Source: Ferrovibrio sp. MS7 (GTDB taxonomy: Bacteria > Pseudomonadota > Alphaproteobacteria > Ferrovibrionales > Ferrovibrionaceae). Taken from it: 64,000 bases of DNA. The stretch is from NCBI RefSeq assembly GCF_038404985.1, contig NZ_JBBKBA010000001.1:772001-836000 (forward strand), read 5' to 3'. The notes under the pieces were generated by a model. It did no database searches. It was not told where the DNA came from and saw only the letters and a list, made by a program, of their open reading frames with translations. Position numbers and translations under genes: made by a program. How positions within the stretch are numbered: the stretch's first letter is position 1; each line of letters opens with the position of its first letter. Positions 17,934 to 30,923 of the stretch are shown in pieces.

Positions 17934-18620
17934 ATGGCGACGTCGCGCGACAAGATTTTCTCGACGCTGCGCCGTGGCCTGGGCCGTGGCCCGGAAGATG
18001 CGGCAGCGCAAGCCCGCGTCAACCAGCGCATCAGCAATCCACAGCCGAACCTGATTCCTAAGCGGGCGCAATTGCCGCAGCCGCAGCAGGTCGAGTTGTT
18101 CATCGAAAAGGCCACGGCCTTGACCGTGACGGTGGATCGCGTCGCTTCGATGAATGACGTACCGGAAGCGGTGGCGACGTATCTGGCGCAGCGCAATCTG
18201 CCGACCACTATCCGCATGGCACCGCATCCTGATCTGACCAGCATCCCCTGGGCCGACAAGCCGATGCTCAGCGTCGAAACCGGGCCGGGCCGCTCCCAGG
18301 ATCTGGTCAGCGTCACCCCGGCTTTCGCCGGCATCGCCGAAACCGGTACGCTGATGCTGCATTCCGGCAGCCAGACCTCCACGACGCTGCATTTCGTACC
18401 CGACAACCATATCGTGGTGATGCGCGCGAGCCAGATCACCGGCAGCATGGAAGATGCCTTCGCGCGGTTGCGCCAGAGCATCGGCGGCGTTGCCAACTGG
18501 CCGCGCAGCGTCAATCTGGTGACCGGTCCATCGCGCACCGCCGATATCGAAGGCGTGCCGGTGCTCGGCGCCCATGGCCCGCGCCAGCTTCATATCGTGC
18601 TGATCGACGATGCCGCCTAA
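17934..18620 (+). CDS. lutC: Lactate utilisation protein C (LUD domain)
   Basis: A 228-residue LUD-domain protein (LutC/LldG). Conserved segments are PAFAGIAETGTLMLHSGSQTSTTLHFVP-like in the middle (seen as AGIAETGTLML and LHFVPDNHIVV) and the C-terminal GPSRTADIEGVPVLGAHGP. Its ATG is two bases after the lutB stop. It is the third member of the lactate oxidation complex. Its end overlaps the Smr gene by 11 bases. Confidence 0.92.
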   Translation: MATSRDKIFSTLRRGLGRGPEDAAAQARVNQRISNPQPNLIPKRAQLPQPQQVELFIEKATALTVTVDRVASMNDVPEAVATYLAQRNLPTTIRMAPHPDLTSIPWADKPMLSVETGPGRSQDLVSVTPAFAGIAETGTLMLHSGSQTSTTLHFVPDNHIVVMRASQITGSMEDAFARLRQSIGGVANWPRSVNLVTGPSRTADIEGVPVLGAHGPRQLHIVLIDDAA

Positions 18621-19200
18621 AAAGCTTGGATTGAAGCCGGTGCCATTGGTGCCCGATGGCGAGGTGTGGAACAGCGTCGCCAAGGAAGTGCGGCCGCTGA
18701 AACGCGGACCGGACCGTGTGCCGGCGCCGCTGGCGCCGATGCCGAAAGTGCTGCGGCCCGAGGCGCCGTTCCCGAGCGACTATGCCCGCGCCGATAATCT
18801 CAAGAAAGGTCCGGGAAAGGGCGTCTCGGCAAAGCAGTTGCCGCAGATGGATTCGCGCCTCAAGCAGCGTCTGGTGCAGGGCCGCATCCCGGTGGAGCAG
18901 CGCATCGACCTGCATGGCCTCACGCTGCGCGAAGCCGAACGCGCCATGGACCGGCTGCTGCGCGACTGCATCGCGCGCGGCCAGCGCGGCCTGCTGGTGA
19001 TCACCGGCAAGGGGATCACCACGGGCAGCGAACCGCCGCCGCTCTTCGAGCGCCGCGGCGTGCTGCGCGCCTGGCTGCCGGAATACCTGCGCCACGGCCC
19101 CTGGCGCGACCAGGTGCTCGGCATCGCCCCCGCCCGCCAGGAACAGGGCGGCGCCGGCGCCTTCTTCGTGTTGTTGCGGCGCCAGCGCGAGGAAAGCTAG
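18610..19200 (+). CDS. Smr (small MutS-related) domain protein
   Basis: A 196-residue protein with a basic, disordered N-terminal half and a C-terminal Smr domain (about 95-190): RIDLHGLTLREAERAMDRLLRDC, then GLLVITGKG and GVLRAWLPEYLRHG. The DLHG and TGKG motifs mark the Smr nuclease-like fold found at the end of MutS2 and as stand-alone proteins that cut DNA or RNA. In many alphaproteobacteria it directly follows mltA; here the two are separated by about 6.5 kb including the lut operon. Confidence 0.88.
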   Translation: MPPKKLGLKPVPLVPDGEVWNSVAKEVRPLKRGPDRVPAPLAPMPKVLRPEAPFPSDYARADNLKKGPGKGVSAKQLPQMDSRLKQRLVQGRIPVEQRIDLHGLTLREAERAMDRLLRDCIARGQRGLLVITGKGITTGSEPPPLFERRGVLRAWLPEYLRHGPWRDQVLGIAPARQEQGGAGAFFVLLRRQREES

Positions 19201-19210
19201 ACTGCCGGCC

Positions 19211-20080
19211 ATGCGCCGCCGCCTGCTGATCCTGCTGGTTCTGCTGCTGCTGAACCCCCTGCTGCTGAGTTCGGCAGCGCGGGCCGGTGGCATTGAGCAT
19301 ATCGACCTGCCCTCAGCCAGTCTGGGCCGCGTCCTTCCCGCCTATGTCTATCTGCCAAAAGGCTATGCCGAGTCGAATTTAAGCTATCCGGTGCTGTATC
19401 TGCTGCATGGCTTTGGCGGCAAGGATGGCGACTGGCTGGCCCAGGGCAACCTGGAAGCCACCATGGACCGGCTGATCGAGGCCGGCACCATCCCCCCGGC
19501 CCTGGTAGTGATGCCCTCGGCGGAGCGGAGCTGGTATGTCGATACGGCTGGCAGCGAGAAGATGGAAACCGCCTTCATCCGCGACCTGCTGCCCGGCATC
19601 GAGAAACGCTACCGCGTGCTGGCACGGCGCGACGGGCGGTTGCTCGGCGGGCTTTCCATGGGCGGCTACGGCGCCATGCGCTTCGGCCTGAAATACCCGG
19701 AACTCTTCGCAGCCGCCGCCCTGTTCAGCCCGGCGATTTACAACCCGGAGCCGCCGGAGAATTCCTCCGCCCGCAAGGTCGGGGTTTTCGGCCAGCCCTT
19801 CGATGTGGCGCGCTGGCAGGCGCTGAACTATCCCGCGCTGCTGCCGGGCTTCCTGGCCAAGGGGCTGCCGCTGCCGACCTTCATCGCATCCGGCGACGAC
19901 GACGAATTCCAGATCGAACTACATGCCACGCTGTATTACAGCACGCTGCGCCGCGCCCGGCAGCCGGCGGAACTGCGCATCGTCAACGGCGCCCATTCCT
20001 GGGCGGTGTGGGAGGGCAGCCTGGCCGAGGCGCTGGGCTACATCTTCCAGACTGCGGCCAAGCCTCAGGTCACCGAATAG
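19211..20080 (+). CDS. Secreted esterase of the esterase-D / PF00756 family
   Basis: A 289-residue protein with a signal peptide (LLILLVLLLLNPLLLSSAARA) and an alpha/beta-hydrolase domain of the putative-esterase family. YPVLYLLHGFGGKDGDWL is the family lid/oxyanion segment, and GGLSMGGYGAM holds the nucleophile serine. The likely acid and histidine are in FIASGDDDEFQ and VNGAHSWAVWE. It should hydrolyse esters in the periplasm; substrate unknown. Confidence 0.82.
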   Translation: MRRRLLILLVLLLLNPLLLSSAARAGGIEHIDLPSASLGRVLPAYVYLPKGYAESNLSYPVLYLLHGFGGKDGDWLAQGNLEATMDRLIEAGTIPPALVVMPSAERSWYVDTAGSEKMETAFIRDLLPGIEKRYRVLARRDGRLLGGLSMGGYGAMRFGLKYPELFAAAALFSPAIYNPEPPENSSARKVGVFGQPFDVARWQALNYPALLPGFLAKGLPLPTFIASGDDDEFQIELHATLYYSTLRRARQPAELRIVNGAHSWAVWEGSLAEALGYIFQTAAKPQVTE

Positions 20081-20171
20081 GCTGCAAAAACGGCCCGAAA
20101 CGGTTGGCTCGGCTGGCGGATTCGCTATAGTCCGGCCCAAGCACCCCCCGAATTTTCCGCAGAGGCGCCCC

Positions 20172-21134
20172 ATGCTCCGCAACTCCCTCGTCACCGTGTT
20201 CGGCGGCTCCGGCTTCATCGGCCGCTACGTGGTCCAGAAGCTGGTCGAGCAGGGCGCTCGGGTGCGGGTGGCGATCCGCCGCCCGGATGAGGGCCTGTTC
20301 CTCAAGACCATGGGCGCGGTCGGCCAGGTCGAGCTGGTGCAGGCCAATATCCGCGTGCCGCGCTCCATCGCCGCTGCCCTCAAGAATGCAGACTATGCCG
20401 TCAACTGCGTCGGCATCCTGCAGCAGGGCGGGCCGCAGAGCTTTGCCGCCGTGCAGGCTTTCGGCGCCGAAGCGGTGGCGAAACTGGCCAAGGATGCCGG
20501 GGTGAAGCAGCTTGTGCATGTCTCGGCCATCGGCGCCGATGCCGATAGCGCGTCGGGCTATGCCACCAGCAAGGCGGCGGGCGAGGCCGGGGTGAAGAAG
20601 CAGTTCCCCAGCGCTGTGATCCTGCGCCCCTCGGTGGTGTTCGGCGCGGAGGATGATTTCTTCAACCGCTTCGCCACTATGGCCTCCCTGGTCCCGGCGC
20701 TGCCGCTGGTCGATGGTGGCCACACGAAAATGCAGCCGGTCTATGTGGCGGATGTGGCGGAAGCGGTGCTGCGCAGCCTGACCAGCGCCGAAGCCGCCGG
20801 CCAGACCTATGAGCTCGGCGGCCCCCAGGTCTACAGCTTCAAGGAGCTGATGCAGCTCACGCTCAAGGAAATCGGCAAGTCCCGCCTGCTGCTCCCCGTG
20901 CCGGGCGCGGCGCTGAAGCCGCTGGCCTTCGTGCTGGAAATCCTGCCGCTGCCGTTCCAGGCGCCGATCACGCGGGACCAGATCGAGCTGCTGAAGGCCG
21001 ACAATGTGGTGGCGGACGGCGCCAAGGGGCTCAAGGATCTCGGCATCGAGGCGACCGCGGCGGAAGCCGTGTTGCCGAGCTATCTGATCCGCTTCCGCCG
21101 TGGCGGTGGCAAATTCGAGCCGCGTTTCAGCTAG
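20172..21134 (+). CDS. NDUFA9-like NAD(P)-binding protein
   Basis: A 320-residue atypical SDR. The ATG at 20172 gives the family start MLRNSLVTVFGGSGFIGRYVV, with the Rossmann motif GGSGFIG. Later segments include HVSAIGADADSASGYATSKAAGE, ILRPSVVFGAEDDFFNRFA and MQPVYVADVAEAV, as in the mitochondrial complex I subunit NDUFA9 and its alphaproteobacterial homologues. In bacteria its role is uncertain: complex I accessory factor or ubiquinone-related reductase. A terminator follows directly. Confidence 0.88.
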   Translation: MLRNSLVTVFGGSGFIGRYVVQKLVEQGARVRVAIRRPDEGLFLKTMGAVGQVELVQANIRVPRSIAAALKNADYAVNCVGILQQGGPQSFAAVQAFGAEAVAKLAKDAGVKQLVHVSAIGADADSASGYATSKAAGEAGVKKQFPSAVILRPSVVFGAEDDFFNRFATMASLVPALPLVDGGHTKMQPVYVADVAEAVLRSLTSAEAAGQTYELGGPQVYSFKELMQLTLKEIGKSRLLLPVPGAALKPLAFVLEILPLPFQAPITRDQIELLKADNVVADGAKGLKDLGIEATAAEAVLPSYLIRFRRGGGKFEPRFS

Positions 21135-21161
21135 GCTGGCGCCGCCCGATTGTATGCGTAC

Positions 21162-21186
21162 AAAGCCCGGCTCAGCCGGGCTTTTT
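21162..21186 (+). terminator. Rho-independent terminator after the NDUFA9-like gene
   Basis: AAAGCCCGGCT pairs with AGCCGGGCTTT around a short loop and runs into five Ts. It closes the plus-strand unit that ends at 21134 and separates it from gltD. Confidence 0.85.
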
Positions 21187-21535
21187 CTTAGGCATTTCTA
21201 GCATATTTATTGAAAAACCAACAAATAAACTAATACCGTTTCGGACCTATTGCTAAAGCAGCAACCCCCCATATACCCCCTCGGGGAGTCACCTGGGGGT
21301 GCGAAATAAAATTATTAGTCATAAATACTGACCTATCGGCGTTTTTTTGCTTGCGGAGTCGCGAGCTGGACAATAAAAGCTTAAGAGAAGCCCGGCGGAC
21401 CCCTTCTTGGAGTGTCTGCGCGGGCTTTTGCCGCCCCGGTGCAACTCGCTGAGCACATCCCCCAGGCTGGCAGCCCCGCAAGACCGGGCGGATCGGCCAG
21501 GACGGCCCTGCCCCGAAGACCAGGAGTCCCCGGCC
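21187..21535 (+). other. AT-rich gltD leader with candidate promoter
   Basis: About 350 bases without a gene. The first 190 are strikingly AT-rich for this genome and contain G/C-run hairpins around 21265-21300. A weak promoter candidate is TTGCTT (21347-21352) with GACAAT (21369-21374), 16 bases apart. Downstream lies the hairpin described separately. No sigma-54 (-24/-12) element could be found, although glutamate synthase is a nitrogen-assimilation operon. Confidence 0.4.
21388..21429 (+). terminator. Terminator-like hairpin in the gltD leader
   Basis: AAGCCCG (21388-21394) pairs with CGGGCTT (21421-21427) and is followed by TT, giving a stem before TTTT. It sits between the candidate promoter and the gltD start, 107 bases upstream of the ATG. 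If formed it would act as an attenuator of the gltDB operon. The long loop makes this less certain than the other terminators. Confidence 0.4.
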
Positions 21536-22981
21536 ATGGCCGAGAAGATGCTGAAATTCGTTTCCCTCGCCCAGTCGACGCCCGAGAAGCGCGCGGCGGC
21601 GGAACGCGCCAAGGATTTCGGCGAGATCTACCAGGAATTCGCGGCCGAGAAGGCCGGCCAGCAGGCCTCGCGCTGCTCGCAATGCGGCGTGCCGTTCTGC
21701 CAGGTGCATTGCCCGCTGCACAACAACATCCCCGACTGGCTGCGCATGACCGCCGAGGGAAGGCTGGAGGAAGCCTACGAACTCTCCTCGGCCACCAACA
21801 CCTTCCCGGAAATCTGCGGCCGCATCTGCCCGCAGGACCGGCTCTGCGAGGGCAATTGCGTCATCGAGCAGTCCGGCCATGGCACCGTCACCATCGGCTC
21901 GATCGAGAAATACATCACCGAGACCGCGTTCGAGAATGGCTGGGTCAAGGTGCCGAAGCCGTTTGGCGCGGAACGCAGCCAGAGCGTCGGCATCATCGGC
22001 GCCGGCCCGGGTGGCCTCGCCGCTGCCGAGCGCCTGCGCCGGCTTGGCTATCAGGTGCATGTCTATGACCGCTACGACCGCCCCGGCGGCCTGCTGATCT
22101 ACGGCATTCCGAATTTCAAGCTGGAGAAGGAAGTGGTCGAGCGCCGCTCGGCCCTGCTCGCCGAGGCCGGCATCCAGTTCCACATGAATTTCGAAGTCGG
22201 CCGCGACGCCACGCTGGAAGACCTGCGCAAGAAGCATGATGCGGTGCTGATCGCCACCGGCGTCTACAAGGCGCGCGACATCCAGGGGCCGGGCTCGGGC
22301 CTGGGCAATATCGTGCCGGCGATGACCTACCTCACGGCGTCGAACAAGACCGGCCTGGGCGACAGCGTGCCGGATTTCGTCAGCGGCGCGCTGGATGCCA
22401 AGGGCAAGCGCGTCACCGTGATCGGCGGCGGCGACACCGCGATGGATTGTGTGCGCACCGCCATCCGCCAGGGCGCGGTCAGCGTGCATTGCCTCTATCG
22501 CCGCGACAAGGCCAACATGCCGGGCTCGATGCGCGAAGTGAAGAATGCCGAGGAAGAAGGCGTCGAATTCTCCTGGCTCACCCTGCCGCGCGCCTTCCAT
22601 GGCGAAGGCAATGTCACCGCCGTGCGCATCGGCAAGATGAAGCTCGGCCCCATCGATGCTTCGGGCCGCCAGAGCCCGGTGGAGATCGAAGGCGCCGATT
22701 ATGATCAGCCGGCCGATCTCGTGGTGAAGGCGCTGGGCTTCGATCCGGAAGACCTGCCGACCCTGTTCAAGGCGCCGAATCTGGAAGTGACGCGCTGGGG
22801 CACGGTGAAGGCCAATGCCCGCTCTCATGCCACCAGCCTGCCCGGCGTGTTCGCTGCCGGCGACATCGTGCGCGGTGCGTCGCTGGTCGTCTGGGCGATC
22901 CGCGATGGCCGCGAGGCGGCGGATTCGATCCACACCTATATTCAAGCCAAGGCCGCGCCGAGCGCGCAGGCCGCTGAGTAA
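21536..22981 (+). CDS. gltD: Glutamate synthase (NADPH) small subunit
   Basis: A 481-residue GltD, the flavin subunit that passes electrons from NADPH through FAD and 4Fe-4S clusters to GltB. The ATG at 21536 is preceded by AGGAG. The N-terminal cysteine motifs CSQCGVPFCQVHCP and CGRICPQDRLCEGNC are intact. FAD binding is at IIGAGPGGLAAAERL and NADPH binding at VTVIGGGDTAMDCVRTA; GVFAAGDIVRGASLVV is the C-terminal FAD motif. It lies 17 bases upstream of gltB; the gltD-gltB order is usual in Azospirillum-like alphaproteobacteria. Confidence 0.96.
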   Translation: MAEKMLKFVSLAQSTPEKRAAAERAKDFGEIYQEFAAEKAGQQASRCSQCGVPFCQVHCPLHNNIPDWLRMTAEGRLEEAYELSSATNTFPEICGRICPQDRLCEGNCVIEQSGHGTVTIGSIEKYITETAFENGWVKVPKPFGAERSQSVGIIGAGPGGLAAAERLRRLGYQVHVYDRYDRPGGLLIYGIPNFKLEKEVVERRSALLAEAGIQFHMNFEVGRDATLEDLRKKHDAVLIATGVYKARDIQGPGSGLGNIVPAMTYLTASNKTGLGDSVPDFVSGALDAKGKRVTVIGGGDTAMDCVRTAIRQGAVSVHCLYRRDKANMPGSMREVKNAEEEGVEFSWLTLPRAFHGEGNVTAVRIGKMKLGPIDASGRQSPVEIEGADYDQPADLVVKALGFDPEDLPTLFKAPNLEVTRWGTVKANARSHATSLPGVFAAGDIVRGASLVVWAIRDGREAADSIHTYIQAKAAPSAQAAE

Positions 22982-22998
22982 GAAGGAGGCCATTAGCC

Positions 22999-27534
<4,536 letters not shown>

Positions 27535-27557
27535 CGGCCACGCATCATGCGAAATGG

Positions 27558-27591
27558 AAAACGCCGCCGGAGCAATCCGGCGGCGTTTTTT
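27558..27591 (+). terminator. gltB Rho-independent terminator (first copy)
   Basis: AAAACGCCGCCGGA pairs with TCCGGCGGCGTTTT around GCAA, followed by Ts. An essentially identical copy lies at 29703-29735 after the duplicated gltB tail. Confidence 0.9.
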
Positions 27592-27599
27592 CTTTTAGT

Positions 27600-27770
27600 T
27601 GTCACCCCCGCGAAAGCGGGGGTCCCATTCAACCTTCTGGAAAATGAGATTCCCTGTAGGCCCAGACGCCAAAGGCGTTCGTGGGCGAACAGGCCCGAAG
27701 GGCTGGCGCGGGAGTGACTGAATTAAAAACAGAAACGCGTGGATGCCCCGCCTGAAGCGGGGCATGACGT
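27600..27770. repeat. Palindromic repeat cluster R3 between gltB and the OLD gene
   Basis: The 361-base gap after gltB holds a CCCCCGCGAAAGCGGGGG hairpin (27606-27623), then a copy of the inner module in inverted orientation (GACGCCAAAGGCGTTCGTGG, ACAGGCCCGAAGGGC), then CGTGGATGCCCCG...CGGGGCATGACGT ending at 27770. The last element is matched at 29763-29794 on the far side of the OLD gene. From 27771 to 27895 the sequence is AT-rich, with no sure promoter. Confidence 0.7.
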
Positions 27771-27895
27771 ATTTTATATTGTCATGCCTCTATGAGTTCG
27801 GGGTAGTATTCGAAAATCAGTCATAATGTATGCATTCCATATTAGTAGAGCTAACTGCTGCACACCGCTCTCCAGGATCTTTAAATAGGAAAACC

Positions 27896-29548
27896 ATGCT
27901 TTCATCAATAAAGCTAAAATTTACAGAAACGGGTGAAATATCTCTCCCAACCAAAGGCATTACAATTTTTGTGGGTCCTAATAATTCCGGTAAAAGCTTA
28001 CTGCTTAGAGAAATAGAGGCAGCATTTAATATATACCCTTTTCCAAGCCAGCTTCAGATCCTTGTAGATTATGAGATCGAGTGGCCAACTTCAGAAAATG
28101 TGCAAGCTACAATTTCTAAAGCTAAATATTATAGCCCACCTGACTTACCTATTGAGAATATTTTGTTCAGACGTATTAGTCCGGGGTCAGGCGTCGAAAC
28201 AGCACAATTAAACGAGCTAGACCTTCTCCAAATAGTAAAAGAAAAGAGAGATAAGCGGTGGATGGCTAGCCAGTATCTCAAGTGGGGGGTTATACGGCTT
28301 GATGGGCGCTCTCGCTTTAATCTGACCAATGACCAAGATGCTGGTGATTTATTGGCTTTACCGAACAATATGCTGTCGCATCTTTTTCGAGATGACGCAG
28401 CACGTCTTAAAGTACGCGACCTTATTAAAGATGCCTTTGGTTTGTATTTTGTCATAGACCCTACAAAATTAGGGCAATTACGTATTCGTCTCTCAAGACA
28501 AAACCCGCCATCAGATGAGCAATCTCTTAATGCCACGGCGCGGGAGTATTATAAAAACGCAACTTACGTGAAGGAGGCAAGTGATGGGGTTCAAGCCTTC
28601 ACAGGCATAGTTTCGGCTGTTCTTTCTGGTGAATTTCATACAATTTTAGTCGATGAGCCAGAAGCGTTTCTGCACCCACCCTTGGCGCGGAAGTTAGGAA
28701 AGAATTTGGCGACACTTACGGCTGAGAATGGTCGCATACTTATGGCTTCTACTCATAGCTCAGACTTTCTAATGGGCTGTTTGCAGGCATCATCCACTGT
28801 GCAGGTAGTTCGTTTGGAATATGCGGACGGTAAATCACGCGGGCGAATAATAGACTCAAAAGCACTTGAGGCTCTTTTCAAGCGCCCCTTGATGCGCAGT
28901 GCAAATGTAATCTCAGGGCTTTTTCACGATGGTGTCATAGTGCTCGAATCAGACAATGATCGAGCTTTCTATTCGGAAATTTACCATCGCCTTTCAGAAG
29001 GAAAGTCGAACTATCCTTCTATACTTTTTGTAAATGCCCAGAACAAACAAACAATAAAAGATATTGTTGGACCTCTTCGCCAATTTGGGGTTCCAGCGGC
29101 AGCTATTACCGATATTGATATTGTAAAGGATGGCGGGGAGACATGGACTGACTGGCTAAGTGCCGCCCAAATACCCAGCATATTACACATTGGGTATGGG
29201 CAACAGAGAGCAGCAATCTGTGATGCTTTTAAAGCAACCGGGAAAGATATGAAGACAAGCGGTGGTCTAAGTATTCTAGATGCAAAGAGCCGTGAGGCCG
29301 CAGACTTACTTTTCTCGAATTTAGAGGGGTTTGGTGTATTTCCAGTCCGAGGTGGGGAGTTGGAGAATTGGCTATCACATTTAGGTATACTAGGTAAAAA
29401 GACTGATTGGACAGTTGCAATGTTGGAGCGCCTAGGGAGCAATCCCTTGGACGCGGCATATGTAAAACCAAGTAATGATGATGTGTGGGAATTTCTAGAA
29501 AAGATCATTGCGTGGATTCAAAACCCTTCGCGGAAGGGTACAACTTGA
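27896..29548 (+). CDS. OLD-type AAA ATPase with C-terminal TOPRIM domain (candidate anti-phage nuclease)
   Basis: A 550-residue protein. The ATG at 27896 has AGGA nearby and starts directly before the ATPase fold. The ABC/SMC-like ATPase has Walker A GPNNSGKS (27-34), a degenerate signature (KEASDGVQAF), Walker B TILVDEPEAFLHP (D253-E254) and an H-loop STHSSDF. The C-terminal part has TOPRIM features: E351 in VIVLESDNDRAFYSEI and D406-I-D408 in AITDIDIV. This is the OLD nuclease layout; a fused ATPase-TOPRIM PARIS-type protein is the alternative. Base composition is AT-rich and codon use (AAA, ATA, TTA) is unlike its neighbours, so the gene was probably acquired. No partner gene is visible. 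Confidence 0.8.
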   Translation: MLSSIKLKFTETGEISLPTKGITIFVGPNNSGKSLLLREIEAAFNIYPFPSQLQILVDYEIEWPTSENVQATISKAKYYSPPDLPIENILFRRISPGSGVETAQLNELDLLQIVKEKRDKRWMASQYLKWGVIRLDGRSRFNLTNDQDAGDLLALPNNMLSHLFRDDAARLKVRDLIKDAFGLYFVIDPTKLGQLRIRLSRQNPPSDEQSLNATAREYYKNATYVKEASDGVQAFTGIVSAVLSGEFHTILVDEPEAFLHPPLARKLGKNLATLTAENGRILMASTHSSDFLMGCLQASSTVQVVRLEYADGKSRGRIIDSKALEALFKRPLMRSANVISGLFHDGVIVLESDNDRAFYSEIYHRLSEGKSNYPSILFVNAQNKQTIKDIVGPLRQFGVPAAAITDIDIVKDGGETWTDWLSAAQIPSILHIGYGQQRAAICDAFKATGKDMKTSGGLSILDAKSREAADLLFSNLEGFGVFPVRGGELENWLSHLGILGKKTDWTVAMLERLGSNPLDAAYVKPSNDDVWEFLEKIIAWIQNPSRKGTT

Positions 29549-29561
29549 TTTTCATTTTTCC

Positions 29562-29678
29562 GAGATGTTCAGCGACTGGGACTACATGCGCCAACGCTTC
29601 TGGCAGATCTGCCCGAAGGAGATGCTCTCGCGCCTCGAACATCCGCTCTCGGATGCCCAGGCAGCGAAGCGGGCGTAA
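29562..29678 (+). pseudogene. Duplicated 3' end of gltB (38 codons plus stop)
   Basis: This 117-base segment aligns without gaps to gltB 27418-27534. I count eight substitutions: seven synonymous, one changing Asn to Tyr (DWDNMRQ to DWDYMRQ). It has no start or body, so it is a gene remnant. The synonymous bias means both copies spent time under selection as part of a working gltB, so one came from a diverged relative and was not made by recent tandem duplication. Similarity begins abruptly at GAGATGTTCAGCGACTGG, 13 bases after the OLD stop, and extends through the terminator. Confidence 0.9.
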
Positions 29679-29702
29679 CGCGGCACGCATCATGCGAAAT
29701 GG

Positions 29703-29735
29703 AAAACGCCGCCGGAGCAATCCGGCGGCGTTTTT
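29703..29735 (+). terminator. Second copy of the gltB terminator
   Basis: Same stem as at 27558 (AAAACGCCGCCGGA, GCAA loop, TCCGGCGGCGTTTT). About 50 bases around it are nearly identical between the copies, more so than the coding tail. It would end transcripts of the OLD gene. Confidence 0.88.
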
Positions 29736-29760
29736 CGTTGTCAGGCCTGGGCAATAATAA

Positions 29761-29944
29761 CACGTGGATGCCCCGGCCAAGCCGGGGCATGACGTTTTTT
29801 ATGTTTTACTGTCATTCCCGCGCAAGCGGGAATCCCATTTCCATGACGACAAAATGGGACCCCCCGCTTTCGCGGGGGGTGACGAAACAATAGACGACAA
29901 CAACAAGCAAAAGCGTCATGCCCTGGCTTGGCCGGGGCATCTAC
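29761..29944. repeat. Palindromic repeat cluster R4
   Basis: Fills the gap between the gltB remnant and the convergent PLP-enzyme gene. It contains CGTGGATGCCCCG...CGGGGCATGACGT (partner of the element ending 27770), ATTCCCGCGCAAGCGGGAAT, CCCCCCGCTTTCGCGGGGGG and CGTCATGCCCTGGCTTGGCC with GGCCGGGGCATC. No coding signal is seen. Confidence 0.75.
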
Positions 29945-29966
29945 GAGTTTCCGCTTTCCGAACCAC

Positions 29967-30899
29967 TCACGCCGCGCTGGCGCCGTAGAGCGCCGTGCTC
30001 AGGTATTTCATGCCGCTGTCGCAGGCGATGGTGACGACGGTCTTGCCTGCGCCGAGGCGTTCGGCCAGGCGCAGCGCCACCAGCACGTTGGCGCCGGTCG
30101 AGGTGCCGGCGAAGATGGCTTCCTCGCGCGTCAGGCGGCGGGCCATCGCCATGGCGTCGCTGCTGGAAACCGGCGCGATCTCGTCGGCGAGGTCGGGCCG
30201 CCAATGCGGCATCACGAAGCCCGGCCCGGTGCCTTCGATCTTGTGACTGCCGCTTAGGCCCCCCGACAGCACGGCGGATTCCGCCGGCTCGATGGCGGTG
30301 ACATGCATATGTCGATTCAGTTCGCGCAGCCGGGTGCCGATGCCGCGCAGGGAGCCGGCGGTACCGACGCAATGCACGAAGGCATCGACGCTGCCGCCGC
30401 TCTGCTGCCAGATTTCGTCGGCCATCAAGCCATAGGTGGCGAACACGGATGTGTTGTTGAACTGATCGGTCCAGTAGCTGCCCGGCAGCGCCGCCGCAAT
30501 CTGCCGCGCGGTCTCGATCATTTCAAAGGTCAGCGCCCTGGTGGTGCCACCGGTCGGGCTATGTACCAGGGTCAGCCGTGCGCCGAGCGCCGCCATATGG
30601 TCGCGCTTCTCCTTCGAGAAGGCTTCCGAGGTGACGATTTCCAGCGGGATGCGTTTCGCGGCGCAGACGAAGGCGAGCGAAACACCAGTGCTGCCGCCGG
30701 TATATTCGACAACAGCTCCGCCGGGCTTGAGGCGGCCATCGCGTTCGGCCGCCTCCACCATGGCCAGCGCCATGCGGTCCTTCATGCTGCCGGTCGGATT
30801 CTCGTATTCGAGTTTCAGCAGCAGCCGCGCGGCGCCGGGCTTGTGCAGGCGGATCAGCGGCACCAGACGGGTGCCGCCGATGCAGTTCAGCATGGTCAT
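29967..30899 (-). CDS. Cysteine synthase-family PLP enzyme
   Basis: A 310-residue fold-type II PLP enzyme of the CysK/CysM/cystathionine-beta-synthase family. The PLP lysine is in NPTGSMKDRMAL, the substrate loop is EYTGGSTGVSLAF, the phosphate-binding loop is CVGTAGSLRGIG, and GTSTGANV with ACDSGMKYL closes the domain. It should catalyse beta-replacement on O-acetylserine or a related amino acid; the true substrate cannot be assigned because many paralogues exist. It ends against repeat cluster R4. Confidence 0.82.
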   Translation of the reverse strand: MTMLNCIGGTRLVPLIRLHKPGAARLLLKLEYENPTGSMKDRMALAMVEAAERDGRLKPGGAVVEYTGGSTGVSLAFVCAAKRIPLEIVTSEAFSKEKRDHMAALGARLTLVHSPTGGTTRALTFEMIETARQIAAALPGSYWTDQFNNTSVFATYGLMADEIWQQSGGSVDAFVHCVGTAGSLRGIGTRLRELNRHMHVTAIEPAESAVLSGGLSGSHKIEGTGPGFVMPHWRPDLADEIAPVSSSDAMAMARRLTREEAIFAGTSTGANVLVALRLAERLGAGKTVVTIACDSGMKYLSTALYGASAA

Positions 30900-30923
30900 C
30901 AGGTAAGCATCGTCAGTGGCGAC

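Noticed and set aside
21187-21535. Sigma-54 promoter for gltD
   Set aside because: No GG-N10-GC (-24/-12) element of convincing quality was found.
27535-29966. Integrase, recombinase or transposase in the inserted segment
   Set aside because: No other ORF of convincing composition exists there; only the OLD gene and repeats.
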